Assembly (NCBI GenBank): GCA_009801085.1
Contig: VNWV01000001.1
Span: 2,170,001-2,234,000, forward strand
DNA from: Lasiodiplodia sp. COLG20
Taxonomy: Eukaryota; Ascomycota; Dothideomycetes; Botryosphaeriales; Botryosphaeriaceae
Length of the DNA: 64,000 nt
Reading direction: 5' to 3'
The notes beneath the pieces are model-generated. The model saw nothing but the letters and a program-made list of their open reading frames with translations. It was not told the origin of the DNA and made no database searches. The translations under genes were made by a program, and so were the position numbers. The stretch's first letter is position 1. Each line of letters starts with the position of its first letter. This document shows positions 13,838 to 26,311 of this stretch, in pieces.

Positions 13838-15341
13838 ATGTCTCCCTCCAAGGTTGAATCCAAGCCGCAGTTCCCGGCGGACGCGGATAGCGAGAGCTAC
13901 GCGCAGCAGCTTGACTCGCAGGACCCCCTGCGCTCCTTCCGGGACAAGTTCATCATCCCGTCCAAGGCCAATCTGAAGTCAAAGGCCTTGGCAAAGCCCG
14001 GTAAGTTCTCGATTAGGACAAAGGCCAGCGGCGGCGCAATGCTGATGGGGTTTTAGGCCTTTCTTCGGAGGATGGCATCTACTTTTGTGGCAACTCGCTC
14101 GGGTTGCAACCCAAGGCCGTGTCCAAGTACATCGAGGCCCAGCTCGACACGTGGTCGGGCATTGGTGTCTATGGTCACTTCACGCAGCTGGAGGAGTCGC
14201 CGTTGAAGCCGTGGCAGCTGATGGCTGAGACGGCAGCGGAGCAGTCTGCGCGCATCGTCGGGGCCAAGCCTGAGGAGGTTGCCATTATGAATACGCTCAC
14301 CGTCAACCTGCACATGTTGATGGCCAGTTTCTACAAGCCCGAGGGTCGGCGCACCAAGATTTTGCTCGAGTGGAAAGCGTTCCCCAGCGACCACTACGCA
14401 ATCGAGTCTCAACTTTTGACGCGTGGGATGAACCCCAAGGAGCACATGATCCTGCTTGAGCCCGACAACGACCACATCATCTCGACGGAGAAGATTCTGC
14501 GGGCGATCGATGAACATGCTGATGAGATCGCGCTCATTCTGCTTCCTGGCATCCAGTACTACAGCGGCCAGTACTTTGACATGCCGACCATCACGGCACA
14601 CGCCAAGTCCAAGGGCTTGACAATAGGTTGGGACCTGGCGCACGCAGCGGGTAACGTGCCGGTGCAGCTCCACGACTGGGATGTCGACTTTGCGGCATGG
14701 TGCACGTACAAGTACCAGAACGCCGGACCCGGGGCGATCGCCGGGTGCTTCGTGCACGAGAAGCACGGAAAGGTCGAGTTTGGCGACGACGGACAGCCTA
14801 TCTTCCGGCCGCGCCTGACGGGATGGTACGGCGGAGATAGGGCGGTGCGGTTCAAGATGGACAACAGTAAGTCGAAAGCCGGCCACCGGCGGCATACCCA
14901 GCGCTGACAGAGAGCACAGAGTTCCGGCCCATCCCCGGCGCAGGCGGCTTCCAGTGCTCCAACCCGTCGGCCATCGACCTCACATCTCTCTGCGCTGCTC
15001 TTTCCGTCTTCAACGAGACGTCGATCCACGAGCTGCGGGCCAAGTCGCTGAAGCTGACAGCTTACGCCGAGCACCTGCTCCTGAAGGGCCTGCCTGCCGA
15101 CGAGAACGCTCGTCCGTACCGCATCATCACGCCGCTGGACCCCCAGCAGCGCGGTGCGCAGTTGAGCGTGCTGCTGGCGCCGGGGCTGCTCAAGACGGTG
15201 GCGAAGGCGCTGTCAGATGCGGGCATCGTTGCGGACAGCCGTGAGCCCGACGTGGTGCGGGTGGCGCCCGTGCCGCTGTACAACTCATTCTCGGATGTGT
15301 ATGCGTTCGTCAGGACGCTGCGGGACGCGATCGGGGCGTGA
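13838..15341 (+). CDS. Kynureninase
   Basis: Exons 13838-14000, 14057-14866 and 14920-15341 (introns 56 and 53 bp) give 464 aa. This is a PLP fold-type I enzyme: [12 protein letters not shown] near residue 60, [11 protein letters not shown], the PLP-Asp region [19 protein letters not shown], and [11 protein letters not shown], whose Lys is the expected Schiff-base residue. [20 protein letters not shown] is rebuilt across the second intron. It splits kynurenine to anthranilate and alanine, or 3-hydroxykynurenine to 3-hydroxyanthranilate. The start at 13838 gives the usual short N-terminal tail; an upstream in-frame ATG at 13772 is less likely. Next to the dihydroxybenzoate decarboxylase gene, an anthranilate route is plausible. 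Confidence 0.95.
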
Positions 15342-15706
15342 GGCGGAGGAAGAGGGGAATGTGGAGTTGGAAAAGTTCAGGCATGCATGGGTCAGGGGCT
15401 GGCGTTTGGTAGACTTTACGCAATGATTAAGGCTGTGTTTCGATGGTAAAGCTGTGCAGGTCTACGGTTCAGGAAACCGAGGGCAGATAAGGGCCAATCA
15501 GGGGCTGCGGGGTAGCAGGGGTTTGATAAGCGACAGAAAATACTTAATCGCACATCCGCGTCTCCGTCCCGCCTTCCGCATCTTCCTATCGGCTGCCGCC
15601 CTTCTCCAGCCGACCATTTGAAGGCCACATGTTACCCTGGAATTCTCACGCGAGAACCAGCCTCGATGTTTCCATAAAGCTTGTGGGGCTTTGACACACC
15701 GAAACT
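15342..15706. other. Short intergenic region before the regulator gene
   Basis: 365 bp between kynureninase and the zinc-cluster regulator on the same strand. It carries scattered CCG/CGG triplets and one CATCCG, and no gene. Confidence 0.45.
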
Positions 15707-18265
15707 ATGTCTTCCGTCCCTCCGCCGGAACACCGTCCTGCCAAGCGCATTCGCCAGGCCTGCGAGCCGTGCCGGTAAGCCCAGCACAACCCAATTCTCA
15801 GTCTGGCTTGTGTCATTGAATCCTGAAGGCGCAAAAAATCACGTTGTCCGGGAGAGCGGCCCAACTGCTCGCACTGCTCCCGCCTCGGCCAGACCTGCTA
15901 CTACGCCACCGACCATCCGGCGGCTAGCGAATATACCGGCGGCACCACCGATTCCAATCGCGATCGCCACGGCAGTGTCAGCGAGACTGCCGAATCCGCC
16001 GGCCCGCCTGGGCCCTGGGTGCGTTTCCCTCCACTTCTCTGCTTGTTGCAGCCCTGCTGACTCGCCTAGGCCGATCGCCTGAGTGTCTTGGAGACCAAAG
16101 TCGCCGAAGTGCTAGGTGCGCTGAAGTAGGCCACCTCTTCCGCATTCTGCGCGCTTTGCTGACGGAATTCGCAGCCGCATCCCGTGGACCGCAAGCCCGC
16201 CTACTCCAACCCCTTCTACAGGCCTGACCAGCTTGCCGCCTCCAGTTGATCAGCCTTCTCCTCCCGCAACAGCAAGGTCAGTAGTCCTCTTGACCTCCGT
16301 GACCATCTCTCCTGATGCTGACCGCCACCCAGCACCCTGCCACAATGGGATACGATAGTTTCTGTTGCGGAGCTCTACCTCCTCTACTGCAATGGCCAAC
16401 CGCTTCCGCTGTTTGATCCAAAGACGTTCATATCCACCCTAGGCACGAAGGACCCTGAGGTTCTTTTTGGTATCCTGGCCGTGGCTGTGCGCTTCTCAGA
16501 TGATCCTCTGTACCGCGATAGGCGAGAGCAAGCCGTACGGGGATATGCAGAGGCCGCTCGCACCCTCGTTATGCGGAGAGTATCCAACGGGCCCATCGAA
16601 CTTTCGACCTTGCAGGCCCTTTGCCTCCTTAGCCTTGTTGACTTCAGCGGTATGTCCATTTCACTCCCACTGCTACTAAGCTAATCAAGAATCCTAGTTG
16701 GCAACACGCACAGAGCGAGCTCCCTGACCTCGTTGGCGTTGGATCTTGCTGAAAGTGCCGGACTCTCTAGTGAATGCCACACAACACTACACGACCCGGC
16801 CCATGAAGAGAGACGACGGTGCTTTTGGAGCATCATATTTATGAAAAAACTTCATGGAAGCAACTGCGGCATTTCAATATCAAAAGATTCGGAAAATTTC
16901 CCAAGATTTCCTACAAGTACCAAAAAACCTCCGTTTTCCGATCCGAGCGTAGATGCAAGGGTTGTCCAAGATGGTGTCAAAGATCAGGGCATAACCGCGT
17001 ATGTCATTCAGCTCAGCCAGTATTGGCACAAAGCCGTCCGCTACGCACGCCGACGAGCCAACCCCGGCGTGCACTTTCCATGGTCTGCTGAGTCCGAGTA
17101 CTCGAAAATCATGGTCTCCATGATGGAGTTTGAGTCGCACATGCCTTACAAGCATCGATTCCGCCCTTCCAAATTCGACGAACGACCCACCGAAGAGTTG
17201 GAAAAGCAACGAGACTATTGGTGCCCTTGGCTCTTCTCGCAAATCATCTACCATACTATTATGTGTCTGCTTAATCACCCACTGATCCTCTCCCTACGGC
17301 TGCGCAATTTCCGTGTCAGCATTCCGGAAATCTTCCTTCAGCACACGGCAGATCTGATCGCTTCGCACACCGACTGGGTCATCCACCTCGTGGATCTCAT
17401 CGAGGAAAAGTCATTCCGCGTCACCGACCCATTCATCGGCAACTGCGTCGCCGTCGTCGCCACCATTTACTTACAGCAGAGCTTCGCCGACGACGCCGGC
17501 ATCCGCACAGAGAAGCGCAACAACTTCCTCAAGTGCCTCGATTTTGTGCGCCGCTTAGGTGCCCATTGGCCGCACATCGCTCAGATCGTAAGCACCTCCC
17601 AAGACATCTACCAAGTGCACGCGAATCGCTAACACAAGCACTCCCAGGCCTCCAAGCTCCAGTCTTTCGAAGCCACTGTCTCAGCCTCCTACCACGACTC
17701 GTCCTCGTCGTCCTCCAACACGCCCTCGGAACCCTCGGGCCAAGTCTTCATCGACCTGACCACCTTCTGGGAGATCCTTGAAGGCGTCTTCACCTCGTCG
17801 ACCAGCGACCTCGCCGGCTCCCTCTTCGGATCCAGCCTCTGGCCGCACTACCGCGACCCGAGTGGCACCGTCGCCGGTGGTACGTCGCACGGCGAGGTCG
17901 TGTCGTCGAGGCTGCTGCCCGAGCCGACATATCCGCGCGGAGAAAGCGGCGGCGGCGGCAATGCGAGGCACAACAGCGTGTCGACGCCGGGTACGTCTGG
18001 CGTGGGGTCGATTGGTAGGAGTGGTGGTGCTGGTGGGGGATTTGGGAGCGGAGGCAGCAGAACAGGCGCAACAGCAACGATAGGAAGCAACGGCGGGGGT
18101 AGTGCAGGTGGAGTAGCGGGAGGCGGAGGAGGGGATATCATGGACTCGATGGCGTTGGGGATTGGGGATAACGATGAGCTGGCCGTACTGGCGCAAAGCT
18201 ATTTCGCCCAAGGGCAGGACTTTGTGAGGGGAGTGGACGACTGGTGGTCGTTTGGGCAAGTCTGA
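15707..18265 (+). CDS. Zn(II)2Cys6 transcription factor with fungal-specific regulatory domain
   Basis: Seven exons: 15707-15774, 15829-16018, 16070-16125, 16175-16276, 16333-16649, 16698-17587, 17648-18265; 746 aa in one frame. Residues about 19-46 are a C-x2-C-x6-C-x6-C-x2-C-x6-C binuclear zinc cluster (CEPCRRKKSRC then CSHC). A short leucine-containing segment (ADRLSVLETKVAEVLGAL) may be a dimerisation coil. The middle is the fungal-specific transcription factor domain (VAELYLLYCNGQPLPLFDP, RRRCFWSIIFM). The C-terminus has a Gly/Ser-rich stretch and an acidic end. The first intron splits the zinc cluster, as is common. Its place directly after kynureninase makes it the likely regulator of this gene group; that is inference from position. 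Confidence 0.9.
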
Positions 18266-19329
18266 CCGAGGTCTGGTGCGTATACGTAGTCACGAGTTGG
18301 GCATGCTTTATCACTGTTGATGTGTTGATGAACTGTACGATTTCTTTGGGCACATGGGCTTGGTATGATGGTTCAGTATGTATTCTTCATAGATGTCTCC
18401 GCGCAATGCGACAAATGCTCCTTTCCTCTCATCTGCAGAAGGCCAAGGAACCCCGGACATGTGTGAAGTCGATCCGGACCTCCGAGCGGGCAGACGGGGC
18501 CTCCACGAAAGTCCGAACAGTAAGTGTAAGAAATGGGCGTCCGTCCGGCCGTACTCCGAAGAGATCGGGGGAGGAGGAGGAGGAACTCAAGGAACCAAGC
18601 CACAGTCCGGCGGGCGCACCCCCTAGTTTGACCATTCCACAAAATGCTGCGATCGGAAAGTCGCTATATACCCATTTGTCGGTCGCGAGGATCCGAACGG
18701 GCCGCGCCACGCTAGTAAGCCGGCTACTACCTACTACGCTGCACCCGTGACCACCCCCCCAACGGGCAATACATACATACCATTGCGCTTGGCGGACAAT
18801 GAAACTCCTGTCCACTATCGACCGTTAGCGGAAAAGGAAAAAAAATTAGACGAGGGCAGGACATTTTATGAACGGAGCTAATAAAAGCTCTGCCGATGTG
18901 TGTACTATAGTTGGTAGCGGATTTAGCACCGCGATGGTCGAGCCACAGGAATAAAAAAAAAAATCAAGGCCCGCTCCAGTAGTCGATGCTGGTGTCGTTA
19001 CCCTGTCCCTTCCGTTGCAAAAAGGCTTGGCCCCGGTCCCACCTCCGTTCGCGAAGGATGATGACCGGGTCAAAGTCAATCTGGCATGAGCTCGTGGAAG
19101 TAGGGCGTTTCGGGAATGGACCCTCTCGAGCCAGCTATATCATAAGCACTATCACTTGCTGACTTGCGCTCATGTCAACAAAACCAAAGAACAATCACCC
19201 GGCCAACATTATTATAGGTTCCAGGGATGCAAAAAGTAAACAAAAAAATATTTCTCATTGATCTTAATCGCGTCACAGCACACAGGCTGGAGATATACTG
19301 CTCGTAAAACTAATAAGAACTAAACACAA
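18266..19329. other. Intergenic region between convergent genes
   Basis: About 1.06 kb between the regulator and the tryptophan-synthase-like gene. It has short ORFs only and several A-rich runs (for example 18955-18963). Nothing recognisable. Confidence 0.45.
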
Positions 19330-21884
19330 TCAGAAGCGCAAGTCCCAGCCAATCTGCGGGCCGAGTTTGGGCAGCTCCTCGGCCACCGTCTGGACGTCCT
19401 TGTCGCCGCGGCCGCTGATGTTGATGACGACGTCCTTGCCCTGTCCGAGCTCGCGGGCGAGCTCCATGCCGCCGTAGACGGCGTGCGACGTCTCGAGGGC
19501 GGGGATGATGCCCTCGAGCTGGCTGAGCAGGCGGAAGCCCTTGAGGGCCTGGGCGTCGGTGGCGGCGACGAAGCGGGCGCGGCCGGACGCCTTCCACGCG
19601 GCCATCTGGGGGCCGACGCCCGGGTAGTCGAGGCCGGCCGAGATGGAGTGCGTGTCGAGGATCTGGCCGTCGGCGTCCTGCAGCAGGTAGGTGCGCACGC
19701 CGTGCAGCACGCCCACGGTGCCGTTGGTCAGCGTCGCGCTGTGCCGGGTCGTGTCGGTGCCGTCGCCCGCCGCCTCGACGCCCAGCAGCTTCACGCTGGC
19801 GTCGCCCGCGAACGGGTGGAACAGCCCCACGGCGTTGCTGCCGCCGCCCACGCACGCCACGACGGCGTCGGGCAGCTTGCCTGCCTGCTCCAGCATGGCC
19901 GCCCGCGCCTCCTGCCCGATGATGCTCTGGAACGTGCGTACGATCTGTGACAAATGGTGGTAAGTTTTAGCAACGCCGGGAGGAGCATTATGGTGGTCTT
20001 ACCTGTGGGAATGGGTGGGGCCCGATGGCGGAGCCAATCAGGTAGTGAGTCGTCGACAGGTTGGCGACCCAAGCCTGCAATGCCTCTGCGGTGGTGGAGC
20101 TTGTCAGCACTAGGTCGGCCGGAAACGTTTAAACGGACGATGGGAGACAAGAGCCTCTATAGGGGAACCGACCATTGACGGCGTTGCGCAGCGTCTTGGA
20201 CCCAGCCTCAACAGGCACTACCTCAGCGCCCAATAATCTGATACGGAAAACGTTCAACGCTTGGCGCCGTGCGTCTTCCGCTCCCATGTAGATGGTGCAC
20301 TTCATGCCAAACTTGGCGCACACCGTCGCTGTTGCCACACCGTGCTGACCAGCTCCCGTCTCCGCAATGATTTCCTTCTTACCCAGGCGGCGCGCCAGAA
20401 GGATCTGCAGCAGCAAGTCAGTATAATCTTCCGATGGACCCGTCTTCGCTGCTCACCTGTCCGAGTGCGTTGTTGATCTTGTGACTGCCCGTGTGGTTCA
20501 GATCTTCCCGTTTCAGCCAAATGTTAGCTCCGCCAATGTGCTCCGTCAGCCGCTCCGCCTTGTGCAACTGGCCCGGCCGGCCCAGGAACGAGTAGTGAGA
20601 GCGGAACTCCTCCCAGAAGGCAGGATCGTCGACGCAGGCCTTGAACCCCGCCTCCAGCTCCGCCAGACACCCCATCAGGGCCTCGGGAACGTACTGCCCG
20701 CCGAACCCCTCGATGTGCGTGCCGCTGTCGATCGTGGCCTCCCTGTCGACCGCGAGCGCTTCCAGTTGATCGACGAGCGCCGTGCCGCTGTCCGTCCGCT
20801 TGTACCCGGCCTTGCCGCCGGCCGGGCGTCCGCTGACAGACGCCGCGTGCTCTTTGACGTCCGCCGCCGCCTGCCCAGCCCGCGCCTCACCGAGCACACA
20901 TGCCAACGGGTCGGCTGTGGCGATGGCCTCAGCCACAGCCCCCACCTCCAGGAACTCGTCGTGTGTTTGAGGCTCCGACCGGACCGCCACGGGCATCTTG
21001 CCCGCGAACTGATGCACCTTGGCCAGCAGCTTGGGCAGCTCCGCCTTGGGCGTGCCGCCAGGCACGACGTAGATGAACGAGTCTGCGATCTTGCCCAGCA
21101 CACTGAGCCGGGCCTCGTCGGTCGTGGGCGCGACCAACGGTACGTACGAGATGCTGATGCGGCGCCCTTGTCAGCATCTATCCTCAATAATATCCGCGTT
21201 TCGACCATCTTACCCATATTTTGTGCAGTAGTTCCTCAGACGGACGGCCTCCTCGGGCGGGGCGTCGAGGATGACGAGGCCGTCAATGCCCGCCGCGCGG
21301 GCATCTTTGATCATCTTCTCCTCACCGTAGCTTAGGAAGGGGTTTAAGTAGCCCATCAGGAGCACCGGAGCATGCAGCCCTTTGCTTCGGGCCGTCCGCG
21401 CCATGTCCAAACAAGTGCTCATCTTAACCCCATTCAGTAGTGCTTTCTATGCGCAACTGTTAGCCCACTAGTTTCTCGGGGTTCTGGACCGGACCTAGCG
21501 GCCCACATGGCTCTTGGCACCATTGTGAAGGGGATACGTGTGTTATTCGCTTCAGGGTTTGCTCCACTTACCATGTTCGCGGATTGGATGGCCGGAGTGT
21601 CCGCGATGGGGTCTGTGAACGGTACACCAAGTTCGATAATGTCTGTCGTCCCGTCTCAGTGGCTGTGCTCGAGGGGGGATGTCATCTGCCTACCGACTCC
21701 GCCCGCCTCTAGGGCGAGGAGTACATCCGCCGTCTCCTCCATGGTTGGGTATCCCGCGGTAACATGGCCAATGAGTGCAGACTGTAATTGCTTGTGAGTT
21801 CGGGGTACGTCATGTGGATGACAAGCGCTGCCTCACCCGCTGCTCCTCCGCACACTTCGCGAAAACGGCCTTGATATGATTCAT
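19330..21884 (-). CDS. Tryptophan-synthase-like alpha-beta fusion with degenerate alpha phosphate site
   Basis: Eight exons on the minus strand: 21884-21837, 21781-21694, 21642-21572, 21446-21214, 21153-20457, 20404-20173, 20085-20003, 19944-19330; 688 aa. The alpha half (1-~250) keeps VTAGYP and [12 protein letters not shown] with the catalytic Glu and Asp. But SR-x-GVTG, which follows FIYVV in normal enzymes, is PGGTPKAEL and shorter; GFGV is RSEP; and the VGS region is ACVLGEA. These are the glycerol-phosphate-binding elements. The beta half is intact: [24 protein letters not shown] (PLP Lys), [26 protein letters not shown]. It should still join indole and serine to make tryptophan. The fungal bifunctional enzyme is slightly longer (about 700 aa, from memory). 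It could be a paralogue or, less likely, the organism's only copy. Confidence 0.9.
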
Positions 21885-24605
21885 TGTTGCTAAGCGACGA
21901 GACAATAAAGAGTTGGAGAGACAGAGAGATGGAGTCCGTTGCTCACGCGGAGAATTGTAGCTGAATATATACCGCCACCGAGGTAACGCGTTGTCCTCGC
22001 GCCTATCTCGTCGATGCCGTAGGCATCTCCAAGCAGCCAATCAGCCATCTTGGAGTCCTGAAAGGGGTCACATCCGGTCGCTGCGGAGGCGGACACGGAG
22101 GCGGACCGTGTCAGGTACTTGAGCGTGCTCTATGGTCGATCGCGGGTTTGGCTGGAGGGTCTTATCAGGATCCGTCGGGATGTGAGGAGTTGCGGAGGCG
22201 ATGCGAGTCATGATTTACTCCGCTTCTAGCAGATAAGCGGGGTCGGGTGGTAATCTGGAGATAGCTACACGTACGCAGGGACCCGGCACGTACGTCGATC
22301 AACCCGACACATCCGCCTCGGCTCGATAGGTACGTTTTTCTCTCCGTGTATAGTTCCAGACGGTAAACTTTTGCTCCTTTTCCACCCCTGGCTCCACTCG
22401 GCGCAGTCTGCTTGTCCAATGCGCCAAGGAATCTTATTTCCGGCCAGTCTTTCCTCCGTATGAAAAGGGCCATGCAAGACATGCACATCAAACCGAAACC
22501 TGCTTCTCAATGAAGTTGTGGGATCTGCGGAAACCCAAGTCTGGACGAAACAGGTCGCTTAGTACGACACTTGGGGCCAAGAGAATCTCAGGGCTGCTGA
22601 CGCAACTTTTTCGTCATGGTGAAGGTTATTATTGCACAGAATCTGGTTGGACATTGGCCATCTGCTGTTGCATGAGCGGTGCTTGGACAACACCATCGTG
22701 CTACTTACGCATCTAGGTTGGAGTAGCCACATTTCGTCAGCGTGCCATTCAGACGTCTAAGCAGCTCAGTAAGGATTTGAGATACTCACCGTCCGGTGAA
22801 GTCCGACTGACGCTTTCTCGAAAGCCTTTTATCAGTGCACACACGCGAGCTCCGGACCGAGGGCAAAACGAATGGGCAGTGCACAATCTTGGTCCGGTGG
22901 AGGTTTTGACAGCTCCAATCGACGGTAACACATGCGTGGGTGGCAGCTGTGGGGGCATTCCTTTAGGAGTACAAGCCAAGGGCAGTGGGGGCGATGGTTT
23001 GCGCTAGCATGCGTGTTGAGGGCACCAGAACGCGGCAGATGTTGCCAGTTCCCTGTTGGAATGCGGGCTGCGCTCAGGAGAATTCTTTTCCAGCCTGCAG
23101 ATGGGCAAAAGACAGGTGCATCCCCGGCTCAGCTCGGCTACTGTAGCATCAACCATATTCCCGGGCAATGCCCGGTCTGTTGTTCTGTGTTTCGGATAGG
23201 ATGCATCCTAAAAGTGTATAGGATCCAAGGCTCTACGCCAATAAAGCCGGCGAGCATTTACTGCATCTGGCGCGCAGTCAGTTGATCGCAATGCCACGAG
23301 GAGGAAAAAGTAGGCGTGGCGGGCCAAGAGTGTTAAATCGAGCAAAAAGCCTCGGCAGCGAGAGGTTCTACAGTAAGAATTGTGGCTGTCCAGGGAAGAG
23401 AAGGCCGGGCGAATGGCGGCGGGTTAGAGAGCGGTACGCGGAAAGCTCTTCGTCTGGCGCGGTCCGCTAAGCATCGATCAGAAAAGCTGATCGTGCGCCA
23501 TCGCTGGCTCGGTCCCAAGCGGGATATTCCTTCCCACCATGAACTCTGCAGAACCAAATCCTTCTACAGGGACGGGACCTTGATGGTTCCCCTCCAACCG
23601 CCAATCGGAAGCCTTCCCAAGCTTCCTAGCAGGGCCCATCGTCTTGCCGAGCGGGAACCCCTGCGAAGTCCGTGTCGCTCCACAGCGGCACAACACAGCT
23701 GAACCTCATTTCAACTTGCACATCAGTCGAGAGGCGCAACTAGCGTGTTGGGCAACACAGCTATAGCGCGTCGCTCGCCATGAGCACATGCCCAATCGGT
23801 AAAGCGGTGATGGAAAAGCTGGGTGCCGTTTGCGAAACAGAGCGAGCACTCATTGGCCAGTAGGAACCGCTGGTTGACTACAGCGACCAAATGCGATTGG
23901 TTGAAATGCCAAATAGGTCCTTTTCCCCCCGTTCGTATGCCACTCGCGCAGCTCTCAGGGCATAAGTGACGGGCCGTAGCCTCTGCACTTAACCCTTTAC
24001 GACCAAAATCTTCACCAAAATGCTTATTTCGCATGCATGCGCTCATCGCGGGAGCACGTCTGCATTCAGGCCGCATCCAGACCGCTTCATGCGGTCCCGC
24101 CTGCCACAGGCCGTCGAGCACCGTAGCGTCGCATCCGCCAGCCCTTGGAGCGAGGCTCAGGTGGTGGTGGCGGCGGCGGCTAGATGAGAAAAGTCCGACG
24201 GTATAGAGCATCGAGGTGAACCATGCGGATGGGACTGGCGTGCTCGAACGTTGGAGGCTGGCGTCAGCAATGATCCCTGACCACCGGCTTTTGACGCCCT
24301 GGTGTATGATGCCCTCAGTCTTCCCCGCCCCGCCAATTTGCGGGCTTGGACTGTTCGTCGGAGACCCGTGCAACGTTTCCGTCCGGAGCCATCTCCAGCG
24401 GATGGCCCAGTATCGGTCTCCAGTCACTAAGACGTAGTCCCCATACATATACTTACAGGACCAGCCTGTCTCTCCGCCGCACATGGCAATGGATGCTCAA
24501 TAACCACGCGCTCCTTTACTTTGATATCAAGCCACAATCTCGTTTTCAGACAGGGCCTGGTGATATCCGCAAGACGTTAATTCTTTTCCGACTCGACATC
24601 CCAAC
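21885..24605. other. Long intergenic region with promoter elements
   Basis: About 2.7 kb between the divergent tryptophan-synthase-like gene and the short zinc-cluster gene. I find no convincing gene. The longest ORF (23723-24484, minus, 253 aa) has no recognisable domain. Regulatory candidates are the CGG array at 22084-22104 and ATCCGTCGGGA at 22170-22180, whose identical 11-mer occurs at 10030-10040. Confidence 0.45.
22084..22104 (+). repeat. Four CGG triplets at 6-nt period
   Basis: CGG starts at 22084, 22090, 22096 and 22102, as RCGGA-type hexamers, about 200 bp before the tryptophan-synthase-like ATG. It has the same pattern and strand as the array at 13676-13709. Confidence 0.5.
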
Positions 24606-25504
24606 ATGCTTGTATACTCAGGTACAGAACTGATATTGGGATATCCGCTGCTGAGGCTGACTGAGAATTAGTAGGGTCGGTGTCAGGGCAAAAACAACTG
24701 GCCGATGACGCTGTGCACTACAAGCCCCGAACAAGACGACCATCTGTGCCCGTGAACTCGGCGTGCAATCATTGCCGGAGACTCCACGCACGCTGTGAGG
24801 ACCAGCGCCCTTGCAAACGATGCGTGGCGTCCGGAAGAGGGGTGAGTGGTTGAGAACGATTCAACTGGGCCATGTGCTGATTGCTGTGCTCGACAGATGG
24901 ACTGCTTCGACCCGGAGCATAAAAAGAGGGGTAGACCGAGAATTTATGACGTGAGCATCAACAAGCCTACGTATGTTCTGGTCCCAGGGTCCTTGAGTCA
25001 GAGCTGACGGTGCACAGGTTCGAAATCGCTCCGAAGAACGACTCAAGACATCACCCGACAATACAGCCGCGATACACAGTGTTGCCGCAACATCGGGCGG
25101 AGAAGTCGGCATTGCTCCTTCCGTTGCCGCAAGAAAGGACCGCCTCGGCGCCTCAATACTTCGGCCGAGAATCCGTCTCTTCACAATTCCACATGGGCGA
25201 CTCGACGTGTCCGCAGCTCGTAAGGACGGATTCGGTGCACTTGCGCTTTCGCCGAGATTCCTCGTCGTCACAAGCGTCGTCGGCATATTCGGCCAATGCT
25301 CACACGTCAATGCTCCCAGGAGCAGGGACGCCTCCAGACACGCCGTCGGCGCCGGTGTGGAGGAACCCTTTTGCTTCGGACGGCAACAAATGGATCTACG
25401 GAGAGGGTGGCAAAGTCCATCGACGTGAATGTGAAGGGCCTAGAGGGATTCCGCCGGAGGCAAAGAAAGGACGTTGTCTCTCAATCGACGAGCTGCTTTG
25501 CTGA
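24606..25504 (+). CDS. Short Zn(II)2Cys6 protein with AT-hook-like motif
   Basis: Proposed exons 24606-24621, 24671/24672-24841, 24897-24970 and 25018-25504 (starting the second at 24672) give 248 aa in frame. The zinc cluster reads CNHCRRLHARCEDQRPCKRC, with the last Cys in the following GMDC, spanning an intron. HKKRGRPRIYD follows, with the AT-hook core RGRPR. This cluster-plus-RGRPR arrangement occurs in a class of fungal regulators that are normally much longer. The rest is Ser/Pro-rich and lacks a fungal regulatory domain, so this may be a truncated or minimal regulator. The 16-nt first exon is uncertain; the later exons are well supported by frame and splice sites. Confidence 0.65.
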
Positions 25505-26311
25505 CAGTTTAGTTCTGGGAAAAAGCTTTTCTTCCGACTCGGTGTAATGACGGCTCGCAGGGGCGAGGGGCAATAAAGATAGATAATCCGGCGAGAATGC
25601 CGGCGCGCGAAGTCGGACGCATGGCGATAGCAGTCATTACCTATCAATTGAACATTTATTTTTTTCGCGATAAGCGATGACTTGAAAGTACTAGCACCTG
25701 CCTAGCGTGACGGTTGAGATGGTGTCGGATGCGGGGTAGAACTGCGGGGGTGTATCGGATGACGTCCAAAGCTACCCTCCGCATGTGAGTTGAAGTTTAA
25801 CTCAGCCTTGCGGCCGATCGTGACATTTCGCACGACCCGTCTCCAGGGCGTGCGGATGGAAGAACCACGGCCAGGGAAGCGACGGCGAAGAGAAATGCAA
25901 ATACGATGGGCAACGTGGCGCATTTGGCGGTGGCGGGAGGCGGTATATGGTAGCGAAAGGCGAGGTGGTGCGGCAAGTTCGGCGAGATGGCAAGGTGATG
26001 ATCAGAGGGAGGATGGTGAACGAGCGGAAGAAGGAGCGCTCCGCGCCGCGCTGTGCCTCCCCATTGGAGCGACGCATCGCTCCGGTTAACTCCGGTTCTC
26101 ACCACAGCAACACCACGGCTTCGGGAGCCTTTGACGGCAGTCTCAACTCCCGCAAGCAGCCTCACCTCCGGCCGCACGACTCGGATCAGGGAAGAGGTCC
26201 ACCATGTCTCGCCGAATGCCCCACCACGCAGCGGGGGCGAAATTGGACCGGCAGTAATATAAGGCCGCGACATCATGCCATCCGCCGAATCGCGATTTCT
26301 GGATAGAGCGA
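25505..26311. other. Intergenic region before the alpha/beta hydrolase
   Basis: About 800 bp with no supported gene. A 357-aa minus-strand ORF overlapping it (25797-26870) runs antisense through the hydrolase exons and is judged a shadow. Confidence 0.45.

Noticed and set aside
16733..17632. Separate gene for the 299-codon ORF in the zinc-cluster gene
   Set aside because: It is the main middle exon of the 746-aa regulator; splice sites on both sides join it in frame to the zinc cluster and the C-terminal exon.
23723..24484. 253-codon minus-strand ORF in the long intergenic region
   Set aside because: No domain, no plausible signal or membrane features, and irregular Trp/Arg/His-rich composition; most likely chance.
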